This document shows positions 53,854 to 63,506 of a stretch of DNA of 64,000 bases, in pieces. The translations under genes and the position numbers were made by a program. Positions within the stretch are counted from its first letter, which is position 1. Each line of letters begins with the position of its first letter. Origin of the DNA: Bacteroidales bacterium. Its GTDB lineage: Bacteria > Bacteroidota > Bacteroidia > Bacteroidales > JAADJA01. The DNA is taken from the NCBI GenBank assembly GCA_020438105.1, contig JAGQVE010000020.1, positions 1 through 64,000 of the forward strand. Reading direction: 5' to 3'. The notes under the pieces were generated by a model. The model saw only the letters and a list, made by a program, of their open reading frames with translations. It was not told the origin of the DNA and made no database searches.

Positions 53854-56400
53854 TTATGATTTTGTGATTTCTTTCTTCGCCTTCTCAATTTGGATGGTCA
53901 ACTCTTCGGCATCCTTTTTAAAGTCAACGAATATTTTATCGCCACTGCTCAGGTTGTGTTTGATGATTTCCTCGGCAAGCGGGTCTTCCACATATTTCTG
54001 TATAGCCCTTTTGAGTGGCCTTGCGCCGTATTGTTCATCCCAGCCTTTGTCAACTATAAAGTCTTTGGCTTTTTCCGAAACATCGATATTGTAACCCAGA
54101 TCCATGATACGCTTAAACAGATGTTTCAATTCAATATCAATAATCTTATGTATATCTTCACGTTCAAGTGAATCGAAAATTACAACATCATCAATCCTGT
54201 TCAGGAACTCAGGTGTAAACGCTTTTTTCAATGCATTTTCAATGACGCCCCTGGCGAAGGAATCACGTGCAGATTTTTTGGCGGCGGTATTAAATCCAAC
54301 ACCCTGGCCAAAATCCTTCAATTGACGTGAGCCAATATTTGAAGTCATGATGAGAATGGTATTTTTAAAATCAACCTTACGTCCAAAACTATCGGTAAGC
54401 AAACCGTCGTCCAAAACCTGTAATAAAAGGTGGAATACATCCGGGTGTGCCTTTTCAATCTCATCGAGCAAAACAATAGAGTAGGGCTTGCGTCTTACTT
54501 TTTCGGTGAGCTGACCACCTTCCTCATATCCCACATAACCTGGAGGCGCTCCAACCAGACGGCTGACTGCAAATTTCTCCATATACTCACTCATATCAAC
54601 TCGTACAAGTGCATCTTCCGAATCGAATAGGTACCGGGCAAGTACTTTTGCCAGGTGAGTTTTACCAACACCGGTAGGGCCCAAAAATATAAATGTACCG
54701 ATGGGTTTATTCGGATCTTTAAGACCGGCCCTGTTGCGCCGGATTGATTTCACCACTTTTGTAATGGCATTATCCTGTCCGATGACAGAGCCCCCAAGAT
54801 CTTTCTCCATATTAACCAGTCGTTCGCTTTCATTTTGAGCAATACGCTGAACCGGAACGCCGGTCATCATGGCAATTACTTCAGCAACATTTTCTTCCGT
54901 TACATCCTCCCGGTGTATTTTTGATTCCTCTTCCCATTTTTTCTTTTCCTTATCCAGGTCTTCCTGCAGTTTTCTTTCAATATCACGGAATTTAGCTGCT
55001 TCTTCAAACTTTTGATTATTGATAGCCTGCGTTTTTTTAGCCCTTGTTTCTTCAATCCTGTTCTCAATATCGATGATCTCCACAGGAACATGAATATTGG
55101 TAATGTGAACACGCGAACCGGCTTCATCCAGCGCATCAATGGCTTTGTCAGGTAAATACCTGTCGCTGATATACCGCATGGTTAAAGTAACACATGCTTT
55201 GATAGCTTCATCCGTATAATTTACCAGGTGATGATCTTCGTATTTTTCTTTGATATTATTCAGGATTTCCACCGTTTCTTCTGAAGAAGTAGGATCAACC
55301 AAAACTTTCTGAAATCTGCGTTCAAGTGCTCCATCTTTTTCAATATACTGCCGGTATTCGTCCAGGGTAGTGGCCCCGATGCACTGAATTTCACCACGGG
55401 CAAGCGCGGGTTTGAACATATTGCTTGCATCCAGCGACCCGGAAGCATTTCCAGCCCCAACAATCGTATGGATTTCATCAATAAACAAGATAATATCCGG
55501 GTTTTTTTCAAGCTCGTTCAGAACAGCCTTCATTCTTTCTTCAAATTGTCCACGGTATTTGGTACCAGCAACGAGCGAAGCCAGGTCAAGGGTTACAATC
55601 CTTTTGTTGAATAAGGCCCGCGATACTTTTCGCTCAACAATGCGAAGTGCCAAACCTTCGGCGATGGCAGATTTACCAACACCTGGTTCACCGATCAGGA
55701 TCGGGTTGTTCTTTTTACGGCGGCTTAATATCTGTGCAATTCTTTCTAGTTCCCGTTTACGACCTACAATGGGATCGAGCCTGCCTTCCTCTGCATATTT
55801 GGTAATATCACGCCCGAAATTATCCAAAACAGGTGTTTTTGACTTTGAGTCGGAAATCTTTTTAATACTGCCTCCAAACTCTTTACCTCCCTCATCCGGA
55901 TCGTCGTGTGCGGTTCCGCCAGGCAGCTCATCACGGGGTTCAATGCCCGATTCTTCGGCATTAGACATGATCGCTTTCAATTCATCTTTTACAGCATCGT
56001 AATCTACGCCGTAAGTGCTAAATGAGCGGGTAACTATGTTATCATTGTCTTTCAGAATAGCCAATAACAAATGTTCGGTTCCAATCAAATCACTGTTAAA
56101 TAATTTTGCTTCAAGATAAGTGATCTTTAAAGCCCTTTCAGCTTGTTTGATTAAAGGGATATTTTCAATTTTTTTGTTTTTACCATCCGAATTATTAGCA
56201 ATCGCCATTTCAATTTCTTTCCTGATTTTGGCAAGATCAATTCCAAAATAGTTGAGAATTTGAATTGCCATCCCTTCTCCTTCGCGAATAATACCTAATA
56301 ATAAATGTTCAAGTCCGATGTAGTCATTACCAAGCCTTATAGCCTCTTCCCGACTATATGATAAAACGTCTTTAACTCTTTGAGAAAATTTAGCTTCCAT
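53854..56400 (-). CDS. clpC: Clp protease ATPase ClpC
   Basis: 848 residues. A double Clp_N repeat (SQRVKDVLSYSREEAIRLG; AERALKITYLEAKLFN) precedes the first AAA+ domain with Walker A K243 (GEPGVGKS). A UVR-like motif (FEEAAKFRDIERKLQED) sits in the middle insertion, and the second AAA+ domain has Walker A K580 (GPTGVGKTHLA). The UVR motif separates ClpC from ClpB, which has a longer coiled-coil M domain. It unfolds substrates for ClpP. It diverges from gyrA across a 338-bp gap. Confidence 0.93.
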   Translation of the reverse strand: MEAKFSQRVKDVLSYSREEAIRLGNDYIGLEHLLLGIIREGEGMAIQILNYFGIDLAKIRKEIEMAIANNSDGKNKKIENIPLIKQAERALKITYLEAKLFNSDLIGTEHLLLAILKDNDNIVTRSFSTYGVDYDAVKDELKAIMSNAEESGIEPRDELPGGTAHDDPDEGGKEFGGSIKKISDSKSKTPVLDNFGRDITKYAEEGRLDPIVGRKRELERIAQILSRRKKNNPILIGEPGVGKSAIAEGLALRIVERKVSRALFNKRIVTLDLASLVAGTKYRGQFEERMKAVLNELEKNPDIILFIDEIHTIVGAGNASGSLDASNMFKPALARGEIQCIGATTLDEYRQYIEKDGALERRFQKVLVDPTSSEETVEILNNIKEKYEDHHLVNYTDEAIKACVTLTMRYISDRYLPDKAIDALDEAGSRVHITNIHVPVEIIDIENRIEETRAKKTQAINNQKFEEAAKFRDIERKLQEDLDKEKKKWEEESKIHREDVTEENVAEVIAMMTGVPVQRIAQNESERLVNMEKDLGGSVIGQDNAITKVVKSIRRNRAGLKDPNKPIGTFIFLGPTGVGKTHLAKVLARYLFDSEDALVRVDMSEYMEKFAVSRLVGAPPGYVGYEEGGQLTEKVRRKPYSIVLLDEIEKAHPDVFHLLLQVLDDGLLTDSFGRKVDFKNTILIMTSNIGSRQLKDFGQGVGFNTAAKKSARDSFARGVIENALKKAFTPEFLNRIDDVVIFDSLEREDIHKIIDIELKHLFKRIMDLGYNIDVSEKAKDFIVDKGWDEQYGARPLKRAIQKYVEDPLAEEIIKHNLSSGDKIFVDFKKDAEELTIQIEKAKKEITKS

Positions 56401-56738
56401 ATGTATCTTTCAAAATTCTAATCTTAAACGTGGCAGCTCTTTGGATATTACAGCATACCAGTTTATTAATACTAAAAATCAAGGCGATTGTTTCGCCCGA
56501 TTTTTCTCTAATCAAAAACCTTTCCTACCTATCATAACAAATGGATTTATGACAAGTTGACGGAAAGTCAAATTTATTTACAAAGATACGGAAATCAGTA
56601 CTTTTGGCCTTTTTTTATTAACACGGCTGTGTTAGTAATAAAAATGGGGCAAATAGGCCATTTTAACCACCAAAATTTAGTAAATTCGTACTCTTTTCTT
56701 AATTAATGTAATTAACTGTAATTGAAGCTAGTATAAAA
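56401..56738. other. Divergent clpC/gyrA promoter region
   Basis: 338 bp without a gene. On the minus strand CAAAGATA (56581-56588, plus-strand reading) gives a TATCTTTG -7 box for clpC with a leader of about 180 nt. An imperfect inverted repeat (ttattaacac...gtgtt-agt-aataa, 56615-56642) lies between the genes and could bind a regulator. TAAATTCG near 56680 is a weak -7 candidate for gyrA. Confidence 0.4.
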
Positions 56739-59294
56739 ATGGAAAATGAACAAAATGGAGAACGGATCATCAAGGTAAACATCGAAAACCAGATGAAAGC
56801 TGCTTACATTGACTATTCAATGTCGGTCATTGTGTCGCGTGCTTTACCTGATGTTCGTGACGGATTGAAACCTGTTCATCGGCGTGTGCTTTACGGAATG
56901 CTTGATTTGGGCGTACTTTCAAACAGATCATACAAAAAATCCGCTAGAATTGTCGGGGAGGTTTTGGGAAAATATCACCCACACGGAGATACCAGTGTAT
57001 ATGATGCCATGGTTCGTATGGCTCAGCATTGGTCACTTCGATACCCTTTGGTCGACGGTCAGGGTAACTTTGGATCGATGGATGGCGACAGCCCGGCAGC
57101 AATGCGTTATACCGAAGCAAGACTCAGGAAAATAGCAGAGGAAATGCTCGCCGATATCAACAAAAACACGGTTGATTTTCAATTAAACTTTGACGATTCA
57201 CTGGAAGAACCGACCGTTCTTCCTGCTAAAATACCCAATTTACTTGTTAATGGCGCTTCCGGAATTGCTGTTGGTATGGCTACCAATATGCCCCCTCACA
57301 ATCTTACCGAAGTGATCGACGGAACCATTGCCTATATTGATAACAGAGATATCACCATTGCTGAATTGATGCAATACGTGAAAGCCCCTGATTTCCCGAC
57401 AGGGGGCCTTATATATGGTTACGATGGCGTTAAAAGTGCATATGAAACAGGTAGAGGACGGATACTCATGAGAGGGGAAGCCAACATTGAAGAAGATGAC
57501 CACGGTAGATCCAGGATCATTGTAACGTCTATTCCTTACCAGGTAAACAAAGCGGAAATGATCAAAAAGGCCGCCGACCTGGTAAACGATAAAAAAATTG
57601 AAGGGATTTCCGATATTCGTGACGAATCGGATAAAGATGGTTTACGCATTGTTTATGAATTAAAGCGCGATGCCATCCCCAACGTTACTCTCAATAAGCT
57701 CTTCCAATACACCCAGTTGCAATCCTCTTTCAGTGTTAACAACATTGCACTGGTAAAAGGACGCCCGATGCTGCTTAACCTGAAGGATCTTATTCATTAT
57801 TATGTAGAGCACCGTCATGAAGTATTGATCAGGAAAACGCAGTATGAACTGGATGAGGCCGAAAAGAAAGCCCATATCCTTGAAGGATTGATCAAAGCCC
57901 TTGATCACCTCGACGAGGTAATCGCCCTGATCCGTGCCTCCAGAACACCGGAAGATGCACGTAATGGCCTGATGGAGCAATTTGAACTTTCTGAAATTCA
58001 GGCAAGGGCCATCCTTGATATGAGGCTGCAAAAACTAACCGGACTTGAGCAGGAAAAACTAAAAGAAGAATACCAGGAATTACTGAAACTGATCCAGCAA
58101 CTTAAAGAGATTTTGGCTGATGAGGAATTGCGGATGAAAATCCTGAAAGATGAAATGCTTGAGATCAAGGAAAAATATGGCGATGAAACCCGCACCGAAA
58201 TTGAATATACCGGTAAAGATTTTAATATTACAGATACCATTGCTGATGAGGAAGTGGTAATCACAATTTCGCATCTGGGCTATATAAAACGCACGCCACT
58301 AACTGAATACAGAAGACAAAACAGGGGAGGAGTCGGTTCACGTGGAAGCAATACCCGTGATGAAGATTTCCTTGAACACCTCTTTATTGCTACCAATCAT
58401 AACTATATTCTTCTTTTTACCGAATTGGGTAAATGTTACTGGTTGCGCGTTTATGAAATTCCGGAAGGCACAAAAACCAGCAAAGGAAGAGCTATTCAGA
58501 ATTTGATCAATATTTCTCAGGACGATAAAATCCGGGCATTTATAAGGGTGAAAGACCTGACTGATAAGGAATATTGCGATAACAACTTTATCATTATGGC
58601 TACCAAAAAGGGAACCATCAAAAAAACCTCCCTGGAAGCTTATTCACGGCCACGCCAAAACGGAATTATCGCAATCAATATTAAAGATGACGATAATTTG
58701 CTTGAAGCTAAACTTACCAACGGCAGCAATGAAATAGTCATGGCACTCAAATCGGGCAGGGCTATACGTTTCCCGGAAAACACCGTAAGACCGATGGGCA
58801 GAAATGCCTCGGGGGTTCGTGGTGTAACACTGGCCGGACCAAAAGATGAAGTGGTTGGTATGATATGTATGGAAGATGGTCAGCAAGAGGTTCTGGTAGT
58901 TTCGGAAAACGGTTACGGCAAACGCTCTGATCTGGATGATTACAGAATCACCAATAGAGGTGGAAAAGGTGTTAAAACCATAAACATTACACCTAAGACC
59001 GGTAATCTGATCGCTATTAAAGCGGTAACTGACATGGACGATCTGATGATCATTACTCGCGATGGAATCCTCATAAGGCTTGCTATTGCAAATCTTCGTG
59101 TAATGGGTCGTGCAACTCAGGGAGTTCGGTTGATCAACCTGCGCAGTGAAGATAGTATTGCTGCTGTAGCCAGGGTTGAAATTGATGAAGATGCTGAAGA
59201 TGTTGAAGGTTTGACAGATGAAATTGAAAATCCTGCAACAGAGGCAAATGAATCAGGAACAGAACAGGAAGAAACCCCTGAAGTAACAGAATAA
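56739..59294 (+). CDS. gyrA: DNA gyrase subunit A
   Basis: 851 residues. The DNA-cleaving Tyr is Y124 in [10 protein letters not shown], with [21 protein letters not shown] and [11 protein letters not shown] upstream. The quinolone-resistance region is close to standard: the position next to the DT pair reads GDTSVYD. Beta-pinwheel repeats fill the C-terminal third; the GyrA-box-like stretch is [14 protein letters not shown] Glu-rich tail ends the protein. Makes negative supercoils with GyrB. The TPR gene follows. Confidence 0.96.
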   Translation: MENEQNGERIIKVNIENQMKAAYIDYSMSVIVSRALPDVRDGLKPVHRRVLYGMLDLGVLSNRSYKKSARIVGEVLGKYHPHGDTSVYDAMVRMAQHWSLRYPLVDGQGNFGSMDGDSPAAMRYTEARLRKIAEEMLADINKNTVDFQLNFDDSLEEPTVLPAKIPNLLVNGASGIAVGMATNMPPHNLTEVIDGTIAYIDNRDITIAELMQYVKAPDFPTGGLIYGYDGVKSAYETGRGRILMRGEANIEEDDHGRSRIIVTSIPYQVNKAEMIKKAADLVNDKKIEGISDIRDESDKDGLRIVYELKRDAIPNVTLNKLFQYTQLQSSFSVNNIALVKGRPMLLNLKDLIHYYVEHRHEVLIRKTQYELDEAEKKAHILEGLIKALDHLDEVIALIRASRTPEDARNGLMEQFELSEIQARAILDMRLQKLTGLEQEKLKEEYQELLKLIQQLKEILADEELRMKILKDEMLEIKEKYGDETRTEIEYTGKDFNITDTIADEEVVITISHLGYIKRTPLTEYRRQNRGGVGSRGSNTRDEDFLEHLFIATNHNYILLFTELGKCYWLRVYEIPEGTKTSKGRAIQNLINISQDDKIRAFIRVKDLTDKEYCDNNFIIMATKKGTIKKTSLEAYSRPRQNGIIAINIKDDDNLLEAKLTNGSNEIVMALKSGRAIRFPENTVRPMGRNASGVRGVTLAGPKDEVVGMICMEDGQQEVLVVSENGYGKRSDLDDYRITNRGGKGVKTINITPKTGNLIAIKAVTDMDDLMIITRDGILIRLAIANLRVMGRATQGVRLINLRSEDSIAAVARVEIDEDAEDVEGLTDEIENPATEANESGTEQEETPEVTE

Positions 59295-59415
59295 TAGTTA
59301 GTTACAACTGATTACTTACAATATTATTTTAAGTAATAATTGTATTGAAAACAAGAACAATTCCATATTGGCCTGGTAATTGCTCAGATTAAATGCAATT
59401 ATATTTGTTAATTAA

Positions 59416-59423
59416 TACATTTG
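59416..59423 (+). promoter_or_regulatory. Candidate -7 box for the TPR gene
   Basis: TACATTTG fits TAnnTTTG, 38 bp before ATG 59462. It argues against the upstream ATG at 59393. Confidence 0.4.
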
Positions 59424-59461
59424 CAAAAAATAAGAATCAATCAAATTTTAAAAAAATAGTT

Positions 59462-60685
59462 ATGAAGAAAACAGTAATGTTAATCTCATTCGCATTTATC
59501 CTCCTTTCCGGATTTGCTCAAAAATCGGCAGTTGTTAGTGCATATAACTATCACAGGGATGGGAAACTGGATAAAGCAAAAGAATACATCGATAAAGCAA
59601 TAACCAATGAAAAAACCATGAACGATGCAAAAACCTGGTTTTATCGTGGCAATATTTATATCGATATTTACAGAAGTACCAACGAGGAGTACCGCAGTCT
59701 TGACCCGGATGCCTTAAATGTAGCATTTAATGCTTATGAAAAAGCGAAATCACTGGATGCAAAAAATGAGTACACCGAGCAGATCAATGCATTTATGCCA
59801 ATCGTAGGGGAGGCCTATTTCAATGATGGCGCTAACCGTTTCAACGATGGTATGGCAGCCCTGGATGTTAAAGATACCACAGCAGCCCAGGTTGCTTTTG
59901 GCGGAGCTGTTAATTCCTTTGAAAAGGCCTATGAAATATACACTGCCGTTGGAACTGACGATACTACCACCATTTATTATGTTAGTGTAGCTGCAGAGCT
60001 TGCCGGACAATATGATAAAGCAAGGACCAACCTTGAAAAACTGGTGGAAATGAATTACAATAAATCAGGAATTTATAGTTCTCTTGCTGGTATTTATTAT
60101 AAGCAGGATAAAGATACCGAAAAAGCCCTCAATACATACGCACTGGGCCGTGAACGTTTTCCGGATGACTTGAATCTGTTGTTAAACCAAACAAACATTT
60201 ACCTTGCTGAAGGGATGACCAAAGAAGCACTTGCTAACCTGGAGGCGGCTGCGACACTGGACGCAAACAATGCAACTATCTTTTTTGCGATAGGGGCTAA
60301 ATACAACGAAATAAGTGATGATAAGGAAAGAGATATGGAGATCAGGGAGGATGCGTTCCAAAAGGCTGTGGCTGCTTATGAAAGAGCCATTGAGATCAAT
60401 CCTGATTATTTCGATCCGATTTACAATATGGGCGCTTTATATGTTAACAAAGCTGCTGAAATGTACGATATTGCCGGACAGCTTGACCTGAGTGAGCAAG
60501 CTAAATATGATGAAATGGTAGCCCAGGCAAAAAGTTATCTTGAAGAAAGTTTGCCGTATCTCGAAAAAGCGCACGAAATGCAACCAGATGATATGGCCAC
60601 CATGGCTTCGTTAAAGGAAATTTATACCCGGTTGGGGATGCTCGACAAAGCTGCAACCATTGGCGATCAGATGGAGGGTAATTAA
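59462..60685 (+). CDS. Secreted TPR-repeat protein
   Basis: 407 residues from ATG 59462, which opens the signal peptide MKKTVMLISFAFILLSGFAQ. Several tetratricopeptide units are visible (SAYNYHRDGKLDKAKEYID near the start; AAELAGQYDKARTNLEKLVE; AYERAIEINPDYFDPIYNMG; MASLKEIYTRLGMLDKAATI). Periplasmic scaffold protein of unknown partner. It sits directly downstream of gyrA, an order recalled from other Bacteroidota. Confidence 0.85.
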   Translation: MKKTVMLISFAFILLSGFAQKSAVVSAYNYHRDGKLDKAKEYIDKAITNEKTMNDAKTWFYRGNIYIDIYRSTNEEYRSLDPDALNVAFNAYEKAKSLDAKNEYTEQINAFMPIVGEAYFNDGANRFNDGMAALDVKDTTAAQVAFGGAVNSFEKAYEIYTAVGTDDTTTIYYVSVAAELAGQYDKARTNLEKLVEMNYNKSGIYSSLAGIYYKQDKDTEKALNTYALGRERFPDDLNLLLNQTNIYLAEGMTKEALANLEAAATLDANNATIFFAIGAKYNEISDDKERDMEIREDAFQKAVAAYERAIEINPDYFDPIYNMGALYVNKAAEMYDIAGQLDLSEQAKYDEMVAQAKSYLEESLPYLEKAHEMQPDDMATMASLKEIYTRLGMLDKAATIGDQMEGN

Positions 60686-60701
60686 TCCAGCGTAAATTAC
60701 A

Positions 60702-60737
60702 AATAAAGGGGACAGGCTAAAACTGATCCCCTTTATT
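60702..60737. terminator. Terminator downstream of the TPR gene
   Basis: aataaagggga / tccccttttatt-type arms form a perfect 11-bp stem (60702-60712 / 60727-60737) with a 14-nt loop between convergent genes. It can serve both strands. Confidence 0.7.
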
Positions 60738-60819
60738 ACTGATTACTCTATTTAACATAATATTAATTATAAGACCTGTAGCCCACAAAATCTTTCCTAC
60801 CTTACAACCACAACCAAAA

Positions 60820-61260
60820 TTATTCTCCACTAATTTTATGTTTGCGCAAAAGCACAATGGAAATAATAAATATAAAGATTAGCAAGGTCAATACACCGAT
60901 CTCGATCATGAAATTGTAAAAGTGTTCCTGAACATAGGCCGTCTCTACGGAGATAATTAATATCCGGCGGATGGAAGCAATTAGCCCGACAATTAAAAAT
61001 GGTTCGGCGCTCAACACATGTTTTTGAATTGAAATTCTTACCGTGGTTAAAATTTCGATGATCATCAGCAGTAAAAGCGTTTTAGCAATGATCTCGATGA
61101 TGACCATGATCCCGAACGATTTCCGGGCTATGTGGATAAATGTACGGGCTTCATCATAAATGAGTAACGCTGCACTTGCGAAAAGCAGTAAAATGATGAT
61201 GACATAAATGATGTTTTCACCTGAAGTGATGATCTTTTCAATTTTTGGATTGGTTTGCAT
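60820..61260 (-). CDS. PsiE-family membrane protein
   Basis: 146 residues with four membrane segments (about 16-34, 47-68, 80-98, 118-138). The second half, EPFLIVGLIASIRRILIISVE, is typical of the phosphate-starvation-inducible PsiE family. Function is not established. It starts 47 bp downstream of the end of the carboxymuconolactone-decarboxylase-like gene and may be the last gene of a three-gene transcript. Confidence 0.85.
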   Translation of the reverse strand: MQTNPKIEKIITSGENIIYVIIILLLFASAALLIYDEARTFIHIARKSFGIMVIIEIIAKTLLLLMIIEILTTVRISIQKHVLSAEPFLIVGLIASIRRILIISVETAYVQEHFYNFMIEIGVLTLLIFIFIISIVLLRKHKISGE

Positions 61261-61307
61261 AGCTTAAGTATTGTTGAATTAGCACTGAGAAATAATGCCG
61301 ATCCGCC

Positions 61308-61613
61308 TTACCCAAGTACATCATTCACCCAACTCAAACCGGCCATTGTATTTGGAAACCCGATGGTGTTTGTAAGCAAAAGGACAGCATGCCTGATCTC
61401 CTCTTTGTTTGCCCCTGCTTCGAGGGCACGCCGGGTATGGCTATGGGTTGCTCCCTCAGAGCGGATAGCCACAGCAGCCGCCAACTGTATAAGCTGCACC
61501 TGTTTTTCGGTGAGAGGTCCCTCCTGCTTTACTTTATTACCAAGTGTTTCCACAGCATCCAAATAACCAGGATGATGCGTTTTTACCATTTCATAATGTT
61601 TGGGTTTACTCAT
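61308..61613 (-). CDS. Carboxymuconolactone decarboxylase-like protein
   Basis: 101 residues, the size of small AhpD/CMD-fold proteins. The helical core LTEKQVQLIQLAAAVAIRSEG and HSHTRRALEAGANKEEIRHAV match the family. The CxxC redox pair of AhpD is absent; the corresponding site reads EGATHSH, so peroxidase chemistry is unlikely and the activity is unknown. Its start is 6 bp past the stop of the sialidase-like gene, so the two are probably co-transcribed. Confidence 0.85.
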   Translation of the reverse strand: MSKPKHYEMVKTHHPGYLDAVETLGNKVKQEGPLTEKQVQLIQLAAAVAIRSEGATHSHTRRALEAGANKEEIRHAVLLLTNTIGFPNTMAGLSWVNDVLG

Positions 61614-61619
61614 ATTCGG

Positions 61620-63347
61620 TTATTTAATGATCATCATTTTTTTAGTTGCCCTGCCCGTGGTGGTTTCAATCGTGTAATAATAAGTTCCTGCCGGCAGATC
61701 ATCAGCATAAATAGTTACTGTATGTTGTCCGGCTGATTCAATTTCTTTCACCGGCTGATATACCAGCCTGCCCTGCAAGTCGTAAAGCGAAAGCAAAACC
61801 TGCCCGGATTGTGGCAGATAATACTGAATTCGTGTTTCGGTAGTAACCGGATTAGGATAATTTTGCGATAAAACCAAACCGCTGGCCGGTTCATTTTTTT
61901 GCAGGCCTGTGGTTTCCCATGAAATCCGGCCATAATAGGTATCCTGCTCACCATTCAGCGTATTGGCCCAGGCCAGGTGTGCTTTATTGTTATCAGAAAC
62001 CATATCAAAATAATCTCCCATTTTATCTTGCTGGGGCCAACCCTCATGCGGGTTAAACAACTCAGAAAGTTTCACATTTTCAGAAAAGGAGTCACCACCA
62101 TCTTCTGAATAAGCATAATACAGTGCCGACCAAACTTCGCCCGGCATTTCACGGGTATCGAGCCAAACTACATCAATCCGGCCATTGGGCGCTACTGACA
62201 TGGTTCCAAACCATTGGTAGGCATTGGTTGACGGATCATCATTAACCCTGATCGGGGTGCTAAAGCTCAGACCTCCGTTTTCACTTTTTGTAAACATAAC
62301 ATCACAGGGATCGTTGTTCGACTGCCTTTCAACGGATGCCAATACATACACATTTCCATTGTATGGCCCGCCACCCCTGTCTATATCAATTATTGTCTGA
62401 CCCAGCAATCCGGATGGATTCGGGCAATCATACCCACCAAATCCAACAAGGCCGCCATCCAGATCAACAGTTGCCATAAAATCCCAGGTAATATCTTCAT
62501 TTGGATCCTGGGCATTGGATGATTTAGCCACGATAAATCCATTCCATTGTGTTCCTGCTACAAAAAGATTTCCGTCGGCATCCACCGTTAAAGTGCCCCA
62601 GTAAGGATAACCTTCTACAAATGTGCAATACTCCCAGCTTTCATTGGAATTGCTGGAGCGACTGAAAAAATTAGGCTCACAAATACTGTATGCCGAGGTC
62701 CAGAAGGCATATAAATGTCCGTCACCCATTCCACCTGAATTATCCACTGTCATCCATTGTTTATCCCCTCCATAAGCGTAGGTTGGCCCTTCCCAGGAGG
62801 CGCCCCCATTGGTACTGGTAAATACATCGCAGGTATAAACGCTGTTTGTCACTGCCAGACTGTTATAAAAGAAATTACCGTTATTATCAGCAACCAAAAC
62901 AGGATCGGAACGAAACTGGTTAGGATCGAGTGCCTCGGGTGCGGTCCAGGTATCTCCACCATCGCTGGAGAATGCATTTCCGGCCTGCCGGTAACTGTTA
63001 TTGATGGTCCCAAACTGACGCCAGCCAATCGCTATGCGGCTGGGATCATTGGGATCAACGGCAATAGAAGGTTCGTTTGCAGCATCGCCGACTATATTAT
63101 TTCCATCCTCATCAATATTAACCTGAGTGGTGAAAAATCCGGGAATTGAATACTTGTAAGCCGGAGATTTAGCCATGTCATCTTTTGACACCGGAATATA
63201 CTCACCTTCTTCTACTTCAAGCGGAGCCGGTGGATTTACAATATTCTTTTGCTGTTGAGCAATTGAAAGATTAACAATCAACATACATGCTGCTACAAAA
63301 ACAGCCTGATGAATTGATTTTTTCTGAAAAATGGAAATATGCTTCAT
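61620..63347 (-). CDS. T9SS sialidase-like propeller protein
   Basis: 575 residues. Signal peptide with a long N-region (MKHISIFQKKSIHQAVFVAAC...NLSIAQ). Asp-box-type repeats typical of BNR/sialidase propellers are spread over the body: SSDGGDTWTAP, STNGGASWEGP, SENGGLSFSTP and SEDGGDSFSEN. A T9SS sorting domain (SQNYPNPVTTETRIQYYLPQSG to KKMMIIK) ends it. No clear sialidase arginine triad was identified, so it may bind or degrade glycans without being a sialidase. Confidence 0.85.
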   Translation of the reverse strand: MKHISIFQKKSIHQAVFVAACMLIVNLSIAQQQKNIVNPPAPLEVEEGEYIPVSKDDMAKSPAYKYSIPGFFTTQVNIDEDGNNIVGDAANEPSIAVDPNDPSRIAIGWRQFGTINNSYRQAGNAFSSDGGDTWTAPEALDPNQFRSDPVLVADNNGNFFYNSLAVTNSVYTCDVFTSTNGGASWEGPTYAYGGDKQWMTVDNSGGMGDGHLYAFWTSAYSICEPNFFSRSSNSNESWEYCTFVEGYPYWGTLTVDADGNLFVAGTQWNGFIVAKSSNAQDPNEDITWDFMATVDLDGGLVGFGGYDCPNPSGLLGQTIIDIDRGGGPYNGNVYVLASVERQSNNDPCDVMFTKSENGGLSFSTPIRVNDDPSTNAYQWFGTMSVAPNGRIDVVWLDTREMPGEVWSALYYAYSEDGGDSFSENVKLSELFNPHEGWPQQDKMGDYFDMVSDNNKAHLAWANTLNGEQDTYYGRISWETTGLQKNEPASGLVLSQNYPNPVTTETRIQYYLPQSGQVLLSLYDLQGRLVYQPVKEIESAGQHTVTIYADDLPAGTYYYTIETTTGRATKKMMIIK

Positions 63348-63439
63348 AAATTTATAAAAAAGGATTGGACATTTTAATTAATCTCTGTTTGAGATTTTCA
63401 GGGTAAAGATACAGTTAATTTGAAAGTTAACAAATGAAA

Positions 63440-63464
63440 AAACCCTTTCGTGATGAAAGGGTTT
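63440..63464 (-). terminator. Rho-independent terminator of the YceI gene
   Basis: aaaccctttc / gaaagggttt form a perfect 10-bp stem with loop gtgat, followed on the minus strand by TTTTTT, 43 bp past the stop. Confidence 0.85.
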
Positions 63465-63506
63465 CAAGTGCTTGATAAATTTGCTGTCGTTAATAAAAAT
63501 AATTGC

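Noticed and set aside
55412-56002. 196-residue plus-strand frame opposite clpC
   Set aside because: Composition and motifs follow the clpC frame on the other strand; nothing supports an overlapping gene.
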